In this document: piece after piece, positions 46,636 to 58,643 of the stretch
Layout of the letters: each line of letters begins with the position of its first letter
Numbering within the stretch: position 1 is the first letter of the stretch
DNA from: Cymodocea nodosa
Lineage: Eukaryota; Streptophyta; Magnoliopsida; Alismatales; Cymodoceaceae
Reading direction: 5' to 3'
Assembly: GCA_036874045.1 (NCBI GenBank)
Contig: CM072336.1
Span: 10,940,501 to 11,004,500 of the forward strand
Length of the DNA stretch: 64,000 nt
Program-made: the position numbers and the translations under genes
The notes under the pieces: model-generated
Told to the model about the DNA's origin: nothing
What the model saw: only the letters and a program-made list of their open reading frames with translations
Database searches by the model: none

Positions 46636-48209
46636 TGTAGGATCATATGGCTACACAAGAGAGGGGTGAATTGTGTTTTTCAACATTTTTGATTATCACT
46701 GAAACTTCAAAACTCAAAAACAAGTTGAGACACTATTTTCATAAAATCATTTTTATTCAAGGTTTCAATTACAATATACAATTCAATTCTCCTCAGAAAT
46801 CGTAGATGCAACTATATATCAATACCATGTTTCATTTATACAATTTCATGACTATAAATAGAGAAAACTAATTTGTGGAATTTAAAACATTTCTCCCTGT
46901 TTGAGATCTTTCTTCTTCTTCTTCTCTTTCTTCTTCAGCTTTAGTGATGATATCTAGTCTTTCTCTGCTTCACCAAATTTGCTTTCTTCTGATACTTTAA
47001 ATCTTTAGTGACAAAAATCTGACCTTTTTTGCTTCACTGAATTTTCTTCCATCTGAGAGCTTTTCCCCGAACAGGTGTTTTTGATCCTTGGAAAGATTTT
47101 TCGTTTGGTGTGTAGGGATAACTGATCAATGAGAATTCTATACCTTTTATACTATATCTTTATTTCATGCATGTACTCCACGTTTAATCACTATTAGTCT
47201 TCCACTTCTCCACGTCTTTTCTTTTTCCTTCATCGAAATACACACGTTTTGACCCACATTTACATTTCAAATTTTCTTTAATCATCAATCCTAGATCTTT
47301 GAAAAATTTCCTACAAAATAAACTTTCTCGTCTAAAATCTTCCATCAAGTGTAATAAGAAGTCGTTACTTTAATGTTAACTAAATGGGTAAAACAAGTAG
47401 ATATATAACTTAACGTTTCTAACTTATCGAGTTCCTCATGTGCCAACTCACGTGACAAGTACTATAGCTAACTCAACGAACTAAGTCCGTGGTGTTACAC
47501 TAACTCAATGAACCATCTTCGTGGTATTATGATAACTCAACGAACCATCTCCGTTGTGTTACAGATAACTTAACGAACCAGTAATAAACAAATGTTTTTA
47601 TAATAAGAATTTTACCATGTGCAAAAATAACAACTTAAGTTTTTATAACGTTAACCTAACACATTGCCTTAGTGTTTAATATAACAACTCAACACGTTTA
47701 GTTATGTTAACTTAACGAGTTAAACATGTGCACCTCACGTGATACAATATAACATTCGTAACTTATAATTTCACCACGTGTATAATACTAACTTAAGGAG
47801 TTCGTCTCTTCTTTTACTCACTAACTTAATGAGTTCTCACGTGACCTATTTTAACCTTTAAGCCTCTAACTTAACGAGTTCTCACGTGATCTCTATACAA
47901 ATAACACTCTAACTTAACGAGTTGTCTAAACGTGCACTATTCATAATATAGAAGATATAACTTTAAAACATATCATGCTTTTCAATAAAAACACATGTTA
48001 ACTTAACATTTAGTTAAATGAGAATTTACTACAACAAAATGACTAGTTATTAACTTAGTATAATTTCAGATCCAATATAGACGAGTATTTATATCAGTAA
48101 GCTTTTTCTATATTAATTGATGTTTTTAATTTCTTTTCACAAGCAATAGTAATTAAGCAAATATGATTACTTTCATTCAGCACACATCATCAAAACAAAA
48201 TACTCAACA
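46636..48209 (-). repeat. 5' LTR of element C
   Basis: Plus-strand reading TGTAGGATCATATGGCTACA...AAATACTCAACA, 1574 bases, followed by CCATG. On the coding strand U3 carries GTTAAGTTAG words, CACGTG boxes and the CGTTGAGTTA palindromes at about 47465-47580. Confidence 0.9.
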
Positions 48210-48214
48210 CCATG

Positions 48215-48419
48215 TCATTTAGAAAATTTGTAAATCTTTTAAATAGTCTTGCACATTGTTCAAATAGTTATATAATATTAAATATAGTTCATCAATTATA
48301 TCATTCATTCTCAAACACGAATGTAAAATCATCTGAAAAACATTCATTCATTTATATGAATAGTTACATTTACATTTAGTTAGATATTTTTCAATACATA
48401 TATAAGTATAAGTAGATGA
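48215..48419 (-). other. Spacer between G's ORF3 and the C insertion, no gene seen
   Basis: AT-rich sequence directly downstream of ORF3 on the minus strand. No recognisable polypurine tract or LTR start. Confidence 0.5.
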
Positions 48420-50606
48420 ACAATACAATTTAATCTTTCTTCCTAAGTTCATCTACTTCCTTCTAAAGTTTCTCTAGTTGTTGCTCTAATTGATTTATCC
48501 GATCCACAGCTCCAATAATGTCTCTAGAAGGTTCAAATATCTTACCAACAGCATAATTTCTATATTCATTCACTTAAATGGTTCTTGATCTTGTCCTTTT
48601 GGATGCCCATTTCATGAAATCAATATAGTCCACCATCAATATAGGTATCAAATCTCCATAAAATAATTTCTTCTTTGCAGATTTTAACTTGGAGATAAAA
48701 AAGATCAATTAATTTTAATTTTGTTCACAACTGCATATGCGGCCCATTTGATAAATTGACTAAGTTCAATATCATGGCATTGTCGTTGGTAGACATTTTT
48801 AATCAAAATATTAGCTACCATGTGTGCTTTACCATTTAAGTGCTTCATTTTGTTTAATAATGGCACAGCAAGATTGATAGCTAAACTGTCCTTGATTTCC
48901 TGTTCTGTCTACTCAACAACAATTGTGCTTTCCAAAATTTCTTTCCCTTCATTTTTCAATCCTAAAATGTTATGGAGAAGCTTTGGTTTTATTTGTACAT
49001 TAGCTTGCTCCACGTTGGAAATTAATTGTGCTTCTTCTTCTCTTAAATTTGCATAGAAACATGACACTAGATTCTCATATACTACATGCTCTCTCTACTA
49101 AGAAATAAATTGTAGTAGACTTTGGAACTCAAATAATTCTTTAATTTCCTACATACCGTCCTAGTTTACTGGTCTACTGTAAATAATATCATAACCCCTA
49201 ATCTCTTGATATTTATTATATACTTCCTAACTCCAAAAGTGTACTTCCTCATGTTGAACTTGAATTGGCTAGGAATGCTCTAGAGATTCTTGCATTTTTG
49301 CTTCTACTTCTGTTTGTGGTGGAGAGTCAGTAGAACTCTCCACTCTTCTTTCTTGAATCCTTTCTAAAATTTGCTGAAGAGTTTCTTCCTCTTCAGTGGA
49401 ATTTGTCGAGTCATTCCTTTCTTGTTCAATATATACTTGTTTAGCTTCTTCTTCAGTTTCTATTCTTTCTTCTTCCTCTTAACTACCAATCTGCATTGTC
49501 ACTATTTTTTCTGATTCTGTGGCAGATTGGGATGGAGTCATGGGAAAATCAGCTTCTACCCTAATTTATGTTCTTTTTGTTTGTACAAGTTGTAGATTAG
49601 TTTCAGACTATTTTTCTTCTTCTCTTTGCTTTTGCTACTATTGTTGCTGCTCCTCCTTAGAATCAGATAGCAGGTTTACAAAAATTGGCTCTATAGGTTG
49701 TATTGATATTTGTATCTCAGATTTAATCTCTTTTTTATGTTTAGGCACTATCTCTTTTCCTTTCCTTCTTCTAATTAACTATGCTTGGTCTTCATCTTCC
49801 TCTTCTGAGATTAAATCTACAAAAATAGGCTCTACAGGCCCTCGAGCTACAAGTATTAACTCTTCCTGTTTTACCTTTTCTATAACTACTGGTCTCGAAG
49901 GACCAACTTCCATTTCTTTAGCAGTAGGTATGGCAGTGGCTTCTTGATGCTGTTCAACTTTAACTTTGTATTGGGCCTTCAACTTTTCTACAGCCCTCCT
50001 TTTGTGAAGTGCATTAAACACTAGATGTGCTTTAGCTACTACCAAATCTTCTAGTTCTCCTTGGTTTTTCCCAACTCGAACCAGTTTTTTAAATTCTTTT
50101 AATTCTTCTTTAGTAGAGGGCCCCATAACTACCACCCTTTCTAGTGGTTTAGGTGGTGGAATTGAAGGTCCAGGCTACTGTTCCTTAGGGACAGGTCTTT
50201 CAGAAGTCGGTTCCTCTTGTTCTTCAATTGCATGTTCTTCATTTCCTTTCCTCTATTGTTCCTAGATTGCCCACCGAGCACGTCCACCTATGCATCTTTT
50301 GAACCATAGTTGGGACTTACATTGGATCAATTCTAGGGCAACTTCATTATTTGGTTTGATTTTTCTCTCTCTATTTAATGCAACTTCTGTAGCTACTTTG
50401 ATTCTTATTTCCATAATCTAAGGTATTTTTATGTCTAAATCTACTAAAACTTTCCTCCAATAGAAAAGGTTAGATTCTACCTTTTGTAGTTCTTTTTCCC
50501 GTGTTGTATTTCTGATCTTCTGCCTCGTGTGCCATTCTTCTGATTCTTTGAGAAATTCTATCGTGTCAACTACGACCTCCTAGAATTCTAGTGTCATCTT
50601 TGTCAT
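48420..50606 (-). pseudogene. Third ORF of element G (plant-transposon-like domain), broken
   Basis: Starts at the minus-strand ATG at 50606 (MTKMTLEF, then a stop). A charged helical region with KARLVFNALHKRR-like segments follows (49779-50135 is open), then two acidic repeats around the words EPIFVDLISEEEDE and EPIFVNLLSDSKEE, a Glu/Gln-rich part, and the folded block EIKELFEFQSLLQF, LVSCFYANLREEEAQL (FYANL about 49045-49059), KPKLLHNILGLKNEG and KAHMVANILIKNV. This block aligns by eye with those of C and B at EFQxLL, FYxNL and LGLKNEG. Many stops. Here the ORF follows gypsy integrase, in C copia RNase H. Confidence 0.65.
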
Positions 50607-50649
50607 CGTGGAGTAATGGAATGAAACTGAATCGCTCTGATCTCTACTG

Positions 50650-51310
50650 TTCTAAGTTTTGAATGATTCTATGGATAATGCCTCCAAATCGTAAGTTTTA
50701 GTATAAATAAGCCCTAAGTTTAGGCAGGTAATCAGGTCATTTTCCCGTGCAAACTTTCGCTCTCTCATTTACCTCTTTGTGGAGTTAGGGTTAACTTCAT
50801 GGACTAAGTTCATGGACTTAACTACAGTACTCCGTTGAGTTATAGTTAACTCAACAGGGTAAGTTCATTAACTTATCTTAGACTCAATGGAGTAAATTCA
50901 TTGAGTTAAGCGTAACTCAATAGACTTTTCGTAAAGTTATAACTAATAAAAAACTTATAATAATAATTTTTACTTCGGTCTAGACCAAAGAATTTTCGAT
51001 CTAACCAACTCTTAATTTTTCAACATTTTAGCATTTCGGTCAAACCGTTATATTTCTTGGTTGAACCAAAATTAAATACTCTCTTTTTTTCTTCTATTAG
51101 TTGAATTGATGATATGCTTTAGTAAAATTGACATTTTTACTTAATATATTATATAGATTTTTTTATGTTTTTATGTTTTAGTTAGATCGACGGATCCTAT
51201 CAGTTGAACCGCAATGATTTTTTTCTTTTAATATATGTTTCGGTAAAACCAATAATTCCTTTCGGTTGAACCATGACTATATTTAAATAAGTTTTTTTTT
51301 TTTTAATCAC
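50650..51310 (-). promoter_or_regulatory. U3-like palindrome cassette between integrase and ORF3 in G
   Basis: Plus-strand 50780-50930 has GTGGAGTTAGGGTTAACTTC and CCGTTGAGTTATAGTTAACTC, nearly the same words as the cassettes at 3835-3990 and 7100-7260. An AT-rich TATTTATAC (minus strand) lies near 50703-50711, about 100 bases upstream of the ORF3 ATG. A further repeat of 'ttcggt...aaccg' words is seen at 50975-51270. No coding. Promoter role inferred. Confidence 0.5.
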
Positions 51311-51325
51311 TTAGATAATTTCTTA

Positions 51326-52572
51326 TTAAGTAAAGCTCGAGTAGTCCTCTACTCTTACTTCTTTTATAATTCCAAAGGAACTTTTGAGAATCTTCAGAAT
51401 AGGTCTAAGTCTTTGTCCATTTACTTTAAATATATTCTGATTTTTAGGATTTTCAATTTCAATAGCTCCATAGGAATAAATATTTCGAATTATGTAAGGT
51501 CCTGCCCACCTAGACCTTAATTTCCCTAGATGGTTATGAAGTCTAGTCATGTAAAGATATACTTCTTGTCCTATTTCAAAGGTTTTTGGAATAATTTTCT
51601 TGTCATGCCAGAATTTCATTTTCTCTTTTTCTCTTATAGTTTTTGAATAAGCTTCATTCCTAAATTCTTCTAATTCAATCAATTGCATTTTCCTATTTTC
51701 AACAGCTTTATTTAAATTAGTATTCAGAGTTTTTAATGCCTAATAAGCTTTAGTTCAATTTCAACTAGTAAATGACAACTTTTTCCATATACTAGCCTAA
51801 AAGGTGACATACCAAAGCTTGTCTTATAAGCAGTTCTATAAGCCCAAAGTGCATCTATTAATCTATTAGCCCAATCTTTTCTATTATAATTTACTACTCT
51901 TTCTAAGATCAACTTAATTTGTTTGTTTGCACTTTCTACTTGTCCACTTGTTTGCAAATGATATGATGCTGCAATTTTGTGATTTACTCCATATTTCTTC
52001 GTTAAGGCTTCAAAACTTTTGTTACAGAAATGAGTTCCTCTATCACTGATAATAGCTTTAGGTATTCCAAATCTGGTAATTATATTAGTTCTTATGAAAT
52101 ATATTACCACTTTGTTGTCATTAGTTTTTGTAGGAATAGCTTCTATCCATTTAGATACATAATCCACCCTCAACAATATATAATTAAATTGATTAGACAT
52201 AGGAAATGGACCCATAAAATCTATTCCCCACTCATCAAAGATTTCAACCTCAACAATAGGATTGAGAGACATTATATTCCTCTTTGATATTCTTCCTATT
52301 TATTGACATCTTAAACAACTTAAGTAGTATTTATGAGCATCTTTGAATAGTGTTGGCCAATAAAATCCACATTGTAGAATTTTGGCAGTAGTTTTCCTTG
52401 AACCAAAATGCCCTCTACGTGCTTGGTCATGGCAGAAAGACAATATGCTCTTATATTCAATTTCTGAATCACACCTCCTTAAAACCAGATCAAGACATTT
52501 CTTACATAAGTATGGGTCTTCCCAATAGTAATATTTTACTCTTGAAAAGAACAATTTCTTATCCTGTCTATT
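51326..52572 (-). pseudogene. Gypsy integrase (element G)
   Basis: Minus strand: the HHCC finger (CHDQARRGHFGSRKT...YYLSCLRCQ, 52554-52300), then the core MSLNPIVEVEIFDEWGIDF with D in GIDFMGPF, D in ISDRGTHFCN and E in TSGQVESANKQIK, followed by RLVYGKSCHLLVEIELK. The C-terminal module (GQEVYLYMTRLHNHLGKL, RWAGPYIIRN, 51688-51326) is in a separate open piece. Two or three breaks split the gene. Catalytic residues are intact in the residual frames. It is close to element H and more distant from E. Confidence 0.88.
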
Positions 52573-53340
52573 TCAATCCTTAGGTGTTAAACTAATAACT
52601 AAGTAATTAACTATGTCTGCATACCAAGGCATTGTGTTGATGGTCATTAATTGTTCATCAGGAAAATTATCCTTAATTTCAATATTTGATTTTTCTATTT
52701 GTAATCTTGATAAATGATCTGCTACTACATTCTCACAACCTTTTTTATCTTTAATTTCTATATCAAATTCTTGTAATAATAATATCCATCGAATCAATCT
52801 AGGTTTAGTCTCTTTCTTTGCTATTAAGTGTTTTAAAGCTAAATGATCTGTGTATACTATTACTTTAACTCCAATCAAATATGATCTAAACTTTTCTAAG
52901 GCAAACACAATAGCTAACAACTCTTTTTCAATAGTTGTATAATTAACTTGAGCATCATTTAATGTTTTGCTTGCATAATGAATCACTCTAGGAGATTTTT
53001 CTATCTTTTGTCCCAACATTGCTCCTATAGCAAAATCAAATGCATCGCACATTAACTCAAATGAATGGCTCCAATTAGGTGCTCCTATTATAGGAGTTGA
53101 AATTAAGCTAGTTTTAAGCTTAAAAAATGCTTCTTTGCAATTCTTATCAAAGTTGAATGGGACATCTTTTAATAGATTTGTTAAAGGTCTAGCTATTTTG
53201 CTAAAATCTTTAATAAATCTTCTATAAAATCCAGCATGTCCTAGAAATGATCTAATATCTTTTAATGATTTAGGTTTTGGTAGATTAGAAATTACTTCTA
53301 TTTTAGCTTTATCTACTTCCAACCCTTTCTTTGAAACATG
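52573..53340 (-). pseudogene. Gypsy RT C-terminus and RNase H (element G)
   Basis: The minus-strand frame is open from [17 protein letters not shown] through [20 protein letters not shown], then RNase [48 protein letters not shown] and [10 protein letters not shown]. It is 249 codons from a Met at 53322. The palm part of RT with the catalytic Asp pair is absent because H is inserted at 53341. The same segment in H (57629-57946) is nearly the same protein, so G and H are one family. Confidence 0.9.
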
Positions 53341-54852
53341 TGTTTAGAATGAAAAAGTGCATAATATTAAGGGTTAAATGATGGTTAATTGCATAATATT
53401 TAGCTTATCATATAAGAATTAAGCCATTATGTTATAATTGCATTGTTATATGCTTTAATGAAAGAATTTACATAATTTCAAGGAATTAATGTTAATTTAG
53501 TACATTTCTGAATTGTCGGTGAATTGCAGGCTATGGAATTCTTAGGTATCCGAATTTTCTGTTATTTTAGAGAGTTATATTGCATGTACCGGATAGTTAT
53601 GTTTTTAATGATAGAAGAATATTTTATTATTTCTTGGAGTACACATGTTGAAACCTTAATGCATGACTTAAGTGGATTTTCGATAAGTTATCTGTTAACT
53701 ATCTGAAATGCATCTAGGCATCAAATAGTTAGGTTCCTAAGTGTTCAAAATATCTAAACTCGTTAAGTTAGAATTATGCACGTGTTGAATTTAAATGCTT
53801 TAGTATATCACGTGATATGCACATGTTTAACTCGTTAAGTTAGCATAACTATACACGCTGAGTTACATGAATACACACTAAGGTAACGTGTTATGCTAGC
53901 AGCTTATTTCTTTATTGCACGTATTTTATAGTTAAATCAACAAAGTAAGTCTATTGAGTTATCTGTAACTCCACGACCATTTATTTTCTAATATGCCATT
54001 GTAGCGGTTATAGAAATAGGTCATTCGAAGGAAAACTACGATTGCACGTATCACGTAGGAATTCACTCATGGAATCGCATCACATGTAGCGACGGAAGTT
54101 TTTACTATTGATAGAGATTTTTACATTTCACCTTTTGCCCATTTTCATGAACATATCAAAATAAAAATACTAAAAACAACAACTTATCTGTGTTTATATT
54201 TAGTATTTGAGTGTTGTATTGTTTGTTTTGTATCGTGAGTAATGTTATCATTGTCAGTATTGTGAATGTTTTATGTTTGTTTGATTCAAAAAATAGAAAA
54301 TAGTTTTACAATTTACTGAAATTGATTTGTTCTAGATACTTAAAGATTTTAATGGTTACTATTTGAAATATCTGAATGTTAGTGTTGCTTAATGATAAAT
54401 CTAATATTAACTAGCATTAAAGAGCTTAATTGATGTTATTTACAATCTATGGAACTGCCCAATGGTTGGCCGAATTCCTTTGTAAATAGTAGTATTTAAC
54501 TGGAAAGATAGGCTTGTGGAGTTAACTTAAGTCCACAAGGTTAGTCCATTAAGTTAGCTGTAACTCCACGAACTTGGTCTGTTGTGTTAACTGTAACTCA
54601 ATGGAGTGCTTACTAAACACATAAATTCCATTATTAAAACTAGAACAGTACACAATTCTTACTCAATCTCTATGGGATTGACCTATACTTGCACATAAAT
54701 ACAATAATACACTGTGCACTTGTAGTTAAAATACAAATTAGAATTAATATATAATTTGTGTGAAAGGTTGTTAGTTTACTTCTAAAAGTAATTATTGATA
54801 TAAGTCTAAAGACAAATTAAATAAGTAAAAATAAAAGTTAACGAACCCAACA
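53341..54852 (+). repeat. 5' LTR of element H (family 4)
   Basis: About 1.5 kb, TGTTTAG...ACGAACCCAACA. The exact 3' end is uncertain (54852 or a later CA such as 54914) because two primer-site-like stretches follow. U3 has TAACTATCTGA, GTTAAGTTAG and CACGTG words, mixing the repeat types of gypsy family 4 and of the copia LTRs. Confidence 0.72.
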
Positions 54853-55021
54853 AACAAATCTTATGGCGCCATTGCTAGGGACCAGTTGTCTGATCTAACC
54901 TTTCACATCAAAACAAGTTTTCTGGTGTCGTTGTTGGGGATTGAGAGGCTAAGCAACTGTGAGTGTTGTTTTGTTTTAATTGCAAGAGGAGTGTTGTGTG
55001 TTTTCTTCTATAATTGAGAAT

Positions 55022-57946
55022 ATGGCATATGCTTATGCTCAAAGATTTCTGAAACCTGTAGTTAGCATATGTAAATTCTGCAATTTGGAAGGTCACGACA
55101 TTTTTGATTGTTTGAAACTGAGACGATTGCAGATGGTTAGATCACATGAGCAACAAATGAATTATCTTCACTATAATAGATCTAAGTATGAGAATCCTAT
55201 GGTTTACCCAACTAATGCTCAGCTTAGAATGTGTAATATGTTGAGAGACAAGGAAGTTTGGGATAGGTATGACAAACTGGAGCGTAGCTTAGAGCAAAAC
55301 ATGGACAAACTGGAATAATATATGTTTCAACAACAAGAAGTCAACCAATTAAATTATAAGGAAGCATATTCAGAACCTAAAATTGATATCATTTACGAAA
55401 CTAAAAAAACCATAATGAAAATTGATCAAAAATTGAATGTAATAAGATTAGATGATCTGGAAAGAAAACTAAAAGCATTGGATGAATTTACAATGAAATT
55501 ACAAGTTATGCAATAGGAAAACACGAATGAAAACTTTAATGTTACAGATCTACATAATTTGCAAGACATACAAACAAAAGAAAATACCAATGCAATAGAA
55601 TTTAAAGAATGCTATTTAAAACTAAAAACAGTTAAAGATTATAATCACGAAAATGATATACAAGTACATCAAGAAAGTAACGAAAATCTAGAAGATGTAT
55701 GTATAGCATTAAGATTTAGAACTAATATACCACCAAGAATTCAAAATGAAAATAATATGAAGGTGGATACGAGTAAAAATCAAAATAATAATGAAAATGT
55801 AATATCTGAAAATATAGAAATCAATGAAGAAAAATCTAAATCTAAAAATAAGACGAAAAATGATCAAACAAATCAAATGAAAGAAAAAGAATCTTTTAAA
55901 TTACAATCATTAGCACCCTATCTTGAAAGATTACAACAAACATTTCCTGAAAAACAAGAAAAAATTAAAGAAATTTTTGAAAAAGTACAAGTTAACATTC
56001 CTTTGTTAGACTTATTGCAGAAAATGCCACCTTGTGCTAAATTTCTTAAGGATTGGTGTACTAAGAAAAGAGAGCGCAAAGTTTTAAGGAAAGTCTTTGT
56101 AGTTGAGCAAAGTAGTTCCCTATTTCTACCACAAATTCCTAAAAAGTTATCTGATCCTGGAATTCCTGTTATATCATGCACCATAGGAGATACCATTCTA
56201 GAAAGAACCTTAATAGACCTAGGTGCAGGTATAAATATTATGTCAAGTGATATATTTGCATCCTTAGGATAAGAAGGCTTAATTCGTACTAGGACTATTA
56301 TTCAATTAGCTGACAGAAATATAAGATACCCTAGAGGAAAAATAGAGGATGTCTTAATTAAAATCAAAAACTTCATATATCCTATTGATATTGTAATTTT
56401 GGATTCTCAACAAATTAAGCATAAAAATAGTGATACATCTTTAATTTTGGGAATACCATTTTTAGCAACATCAAGGGATGTTATTAATTATAAAACTGGA
56501 GTAATGAAGTTAGCATATGGTAATGAAGATACTCAATTAAGCATTTTCAAATTAGAAAAGTTTGAGGAGTTAGAAATGTCCTTACACACTATAGACTTTT
56601 TAGAGGATGAAGGAGATATGCTAGATGATGTGATTCAAGAAGAATTAAATAGGCAATTAAATTCTAAAACTTTAGAAGAAAGTGAAAGCATAAATATATA
56701 AGGAGATCAGGAAGAAATTAATTTAGAAAATGATGATGTTCAATTAGGAGCTCTAGCTTCTGATGGGCAACATTTAGAATTAAAACATTTACCTCCTGAA
56801 TTAACCTATATACTTCTAGAAGAAAAATGAACATGTCCAATCATTATTTCTTCAGATTTAAAAAAGGATCAAATTGCTAAATTAAAAGATGTAGTAAAAA
56901 CTTATAAAGAAGCAATAAGATGGACTATGACTGATATAAAAGGGTTAAGTGCAACTTTATTCTGTCACCACATATACTTAGAAGAGAATGGTAAACCTGT
57001 TAGAATTCTTGAGAGGAGATTAAATCCAAACATTAAAGAAGTAGTCAGGAAGGAAATAGTTAAATGGTTAGATAATGACATAATTTATCTGATTTCTAAT
57101 AGCCCATGGGTTAGTCCAATCTATGTAGTTCCCAAGAAATTAGGATTAACAGTTATTAGAAATAAAAGTCAAGACTTGATACCTACTAGAATTCAATTAG
57201 GCTAGAGAGTGTGTATAAATTATAGAAAGCTGAATGTTGTGACTAAGAAAGATCATTTTCTCTTACCTTTTATAGATTAAATGCTAGAAAAATTAGCAGG
57301 GCAAGAATATTTTTGTTTCCTAGATGGGTATTCAGGATATAACCAAGTCCCAATAGCATTAGAGGATCAAGAGAAAACAACTTTCACCTGTCCTAATGGA
57401 ACTTATGCTTTTAAGAGAATGTCATTCAGATTATGCATTGCATTAGTCACCTTTCAAAGGTGTATGTAGGGCATATTCACTGGAATGACTGAAGATTTAT
57501 TAGAAATATTTATGGATGATTTTATTGTTTATGGAACTTCATATGAAGTGTGTTTAATCAATTTAGACCAAGTATTAAAACGCTGTGTGGAAAAAAATCT
57601 GGTTCTAAATTAGGAAAAATGTCACTTCATGGTTAAACAAGGAATAGTCTTGAGACATGTTGTTTCAAAGAAAGGGTTGGAAGTAGATAAAGCTAAAATA
57701 GAAGTAATTTCTAATCTACAAGAACCTAAATCAGTAAAAGATATTAGATCATTTCTAGGACATGTTAGATTTTATAGAAGATTTATTAAAGATTTTAGCA
57801 AAATACCTAGACCTTTAACTAATCTATTAAAAGAAGTCCCATTCAACTTTGATAAAAATTGCAAAGAAGCATTTTTCAAGCTTAAAACTAGCTTAATTTC
57901 AACTCCTATAATTCAAGCACCTGATTGGAGCATCCATTTGAATTAA
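55022..57946 (+). pseudogene. Gypsy NC-PR-RT-RNaseH polyprotein of element H (many stops, one frame)
   Basis: The first ATG at 55022 gives MAYAYAQRFLKPV and then a complete zinc knuckle, CKFCNLEGHDIFDC (C-x2-C-x4-H-x4-C). A helical acidic region to about 56000, protease (TLIDLGAGINIM), RT (FLDGYSGYNQVPIALEDQEK, catalytic FMDD near 57510) and the start of RNase H follow. All pieces are in the same frame; roughly nine stops but no frameshift break it until about 57940. Several stops sit where relatives have Trp or Gln (57203, 57278, 57467, 57611), so they look like G-to-A or C-to-T changes. As in E, no capsid domain lies between the primer site and the protease. Confidence 0.88.
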
Positions 57947-58220
57947 TGTGCGATGCATCTGATTTTGCTGTTGTAGGATCGTATGGCTACACAAGAGGAG
58001 GGTGAATTGTGTTTTTCAACATTTTTGATTATAATTGAAACTTCAAAACTCAAAAACAAGTCGAGACACTATTTTCATAAAATCATTTTTATTCAAGGTT
58101 TCAATTACAATATACTATTCAATTCTCCTCAGAAATTGTAGATGCAATTATATATCAATACCTTATTTCATCTATACAATTTCATAACTACAAACAAAGA
58201 AAACTAATTTGCAGAATTTA

Positions 58221-58637
58221 CAGATATGCGTCACTAGTTTCAACTAGCAAACATGAATTTAAATCAACTACACTAGAAGGTAAAGATAAAATACATACAA
58301 AACCTTTTCGTTTAGCAATAAACTTAAGTTTATTTGTATTTTTATCAATAATTTTGCATACATTATCTTCAAACACTACATAATATCCATTCTCAGTTAG
58401 TTTTATAACACTCAGCAAATTAAATCCTAGGTTTTCTACATATAGTACATTCGAAATAACACAAGTTGGAGTTATTTGAACATTGTGCATACCTATGATT
58501 TTATCCTTGCATTTGTTTCCAAATGTTACACTTCCTTTCGTGGTATTTGTAAAATTTTGTAGTAGACTTTTCTGTCTGGTCATGTGACTTGATGCTCCAC
58601 TGTCCAATATCCATTTTAATGTTGTTTCCTCCTGCAA
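58221..58637 (-). pseudogene. Copia protease (element D)
   Basis: Minus strand: EETTLKWILDSGASSHMTRQ with the catalytic DSGA, VLYVENLGFNLLSVIKLTEN, LNSCLLVETSDAYL. The frame is open. It ends at the first residue before the expected WHRR of GAG-pre-integrase, where LTR sequence is joined. No integrase or RT follows, so this is a partial polyprotein. Confidence 0.87.
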
Positions 58638-58643
58638 AACAAA

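Larger units (their letters stand above)
7511..48209 (-). mobile_element. Element C: Sirevirus-like Ty1/copia, 40.7 kb with nested insertions
   Basis: CCATG flanks both ends (7506-7510 and 48210-48214). On the minus strand the order is 5' LTR (46636-48209), primer site, gag, protease, GAG-pre-integrase, integrase, RT, RNase H tail, long 3' region with a third ORF, polypurine tract, and 3' LTR (10705 to 7511). Each interruption carries its own matching TSD, and the coding frame resumes across each one. The initiator-Met primer site, large coiled-coil gag, 1.6-kb LTRs, third ORF and repeated polypurine tracts fit Sireviruses. It is now degenerate. Confidence 0.88.
48215..53340 (-). mobile_element. 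Element G: degenerate gypsy with ORF3, host of element C
   Basis: The minus-strand order is RNase H, HHCC finger and integrase core (53340-51326), palindrome-rich spacer (51300-50650), and third ORF (50606 to about 48420), followed by the C insertion. Upstream RT is cut by element H at 53341. Across C, the minus strand continues at 7505 into another palindrome cassette and capsid gag. No LTR ends of G itself can be placed in the window. Confidence 0.75.
53341..57971 (+). mobile_element. Element H: gypsy of the same family as G, truncated by copia D
   Basis: Starts TGTTTAGAATG inside G's RT; the right end is lost, so no TSD can be tested. The 5' LTR runs to about 54852. The primer site TGGCGCCATTGCTAGGGA lies at 54864-54881, and a second, weaker one (TGGTGTCGTTGTTGGGGATT) at 54923. 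The inside carries zinc knuckle, protease, RT and RNase H in one frame with many stops. Copia LTR sequence begins at 57972 in the middle of RNase H (MCDASDFAV). Confidence 0.85.
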
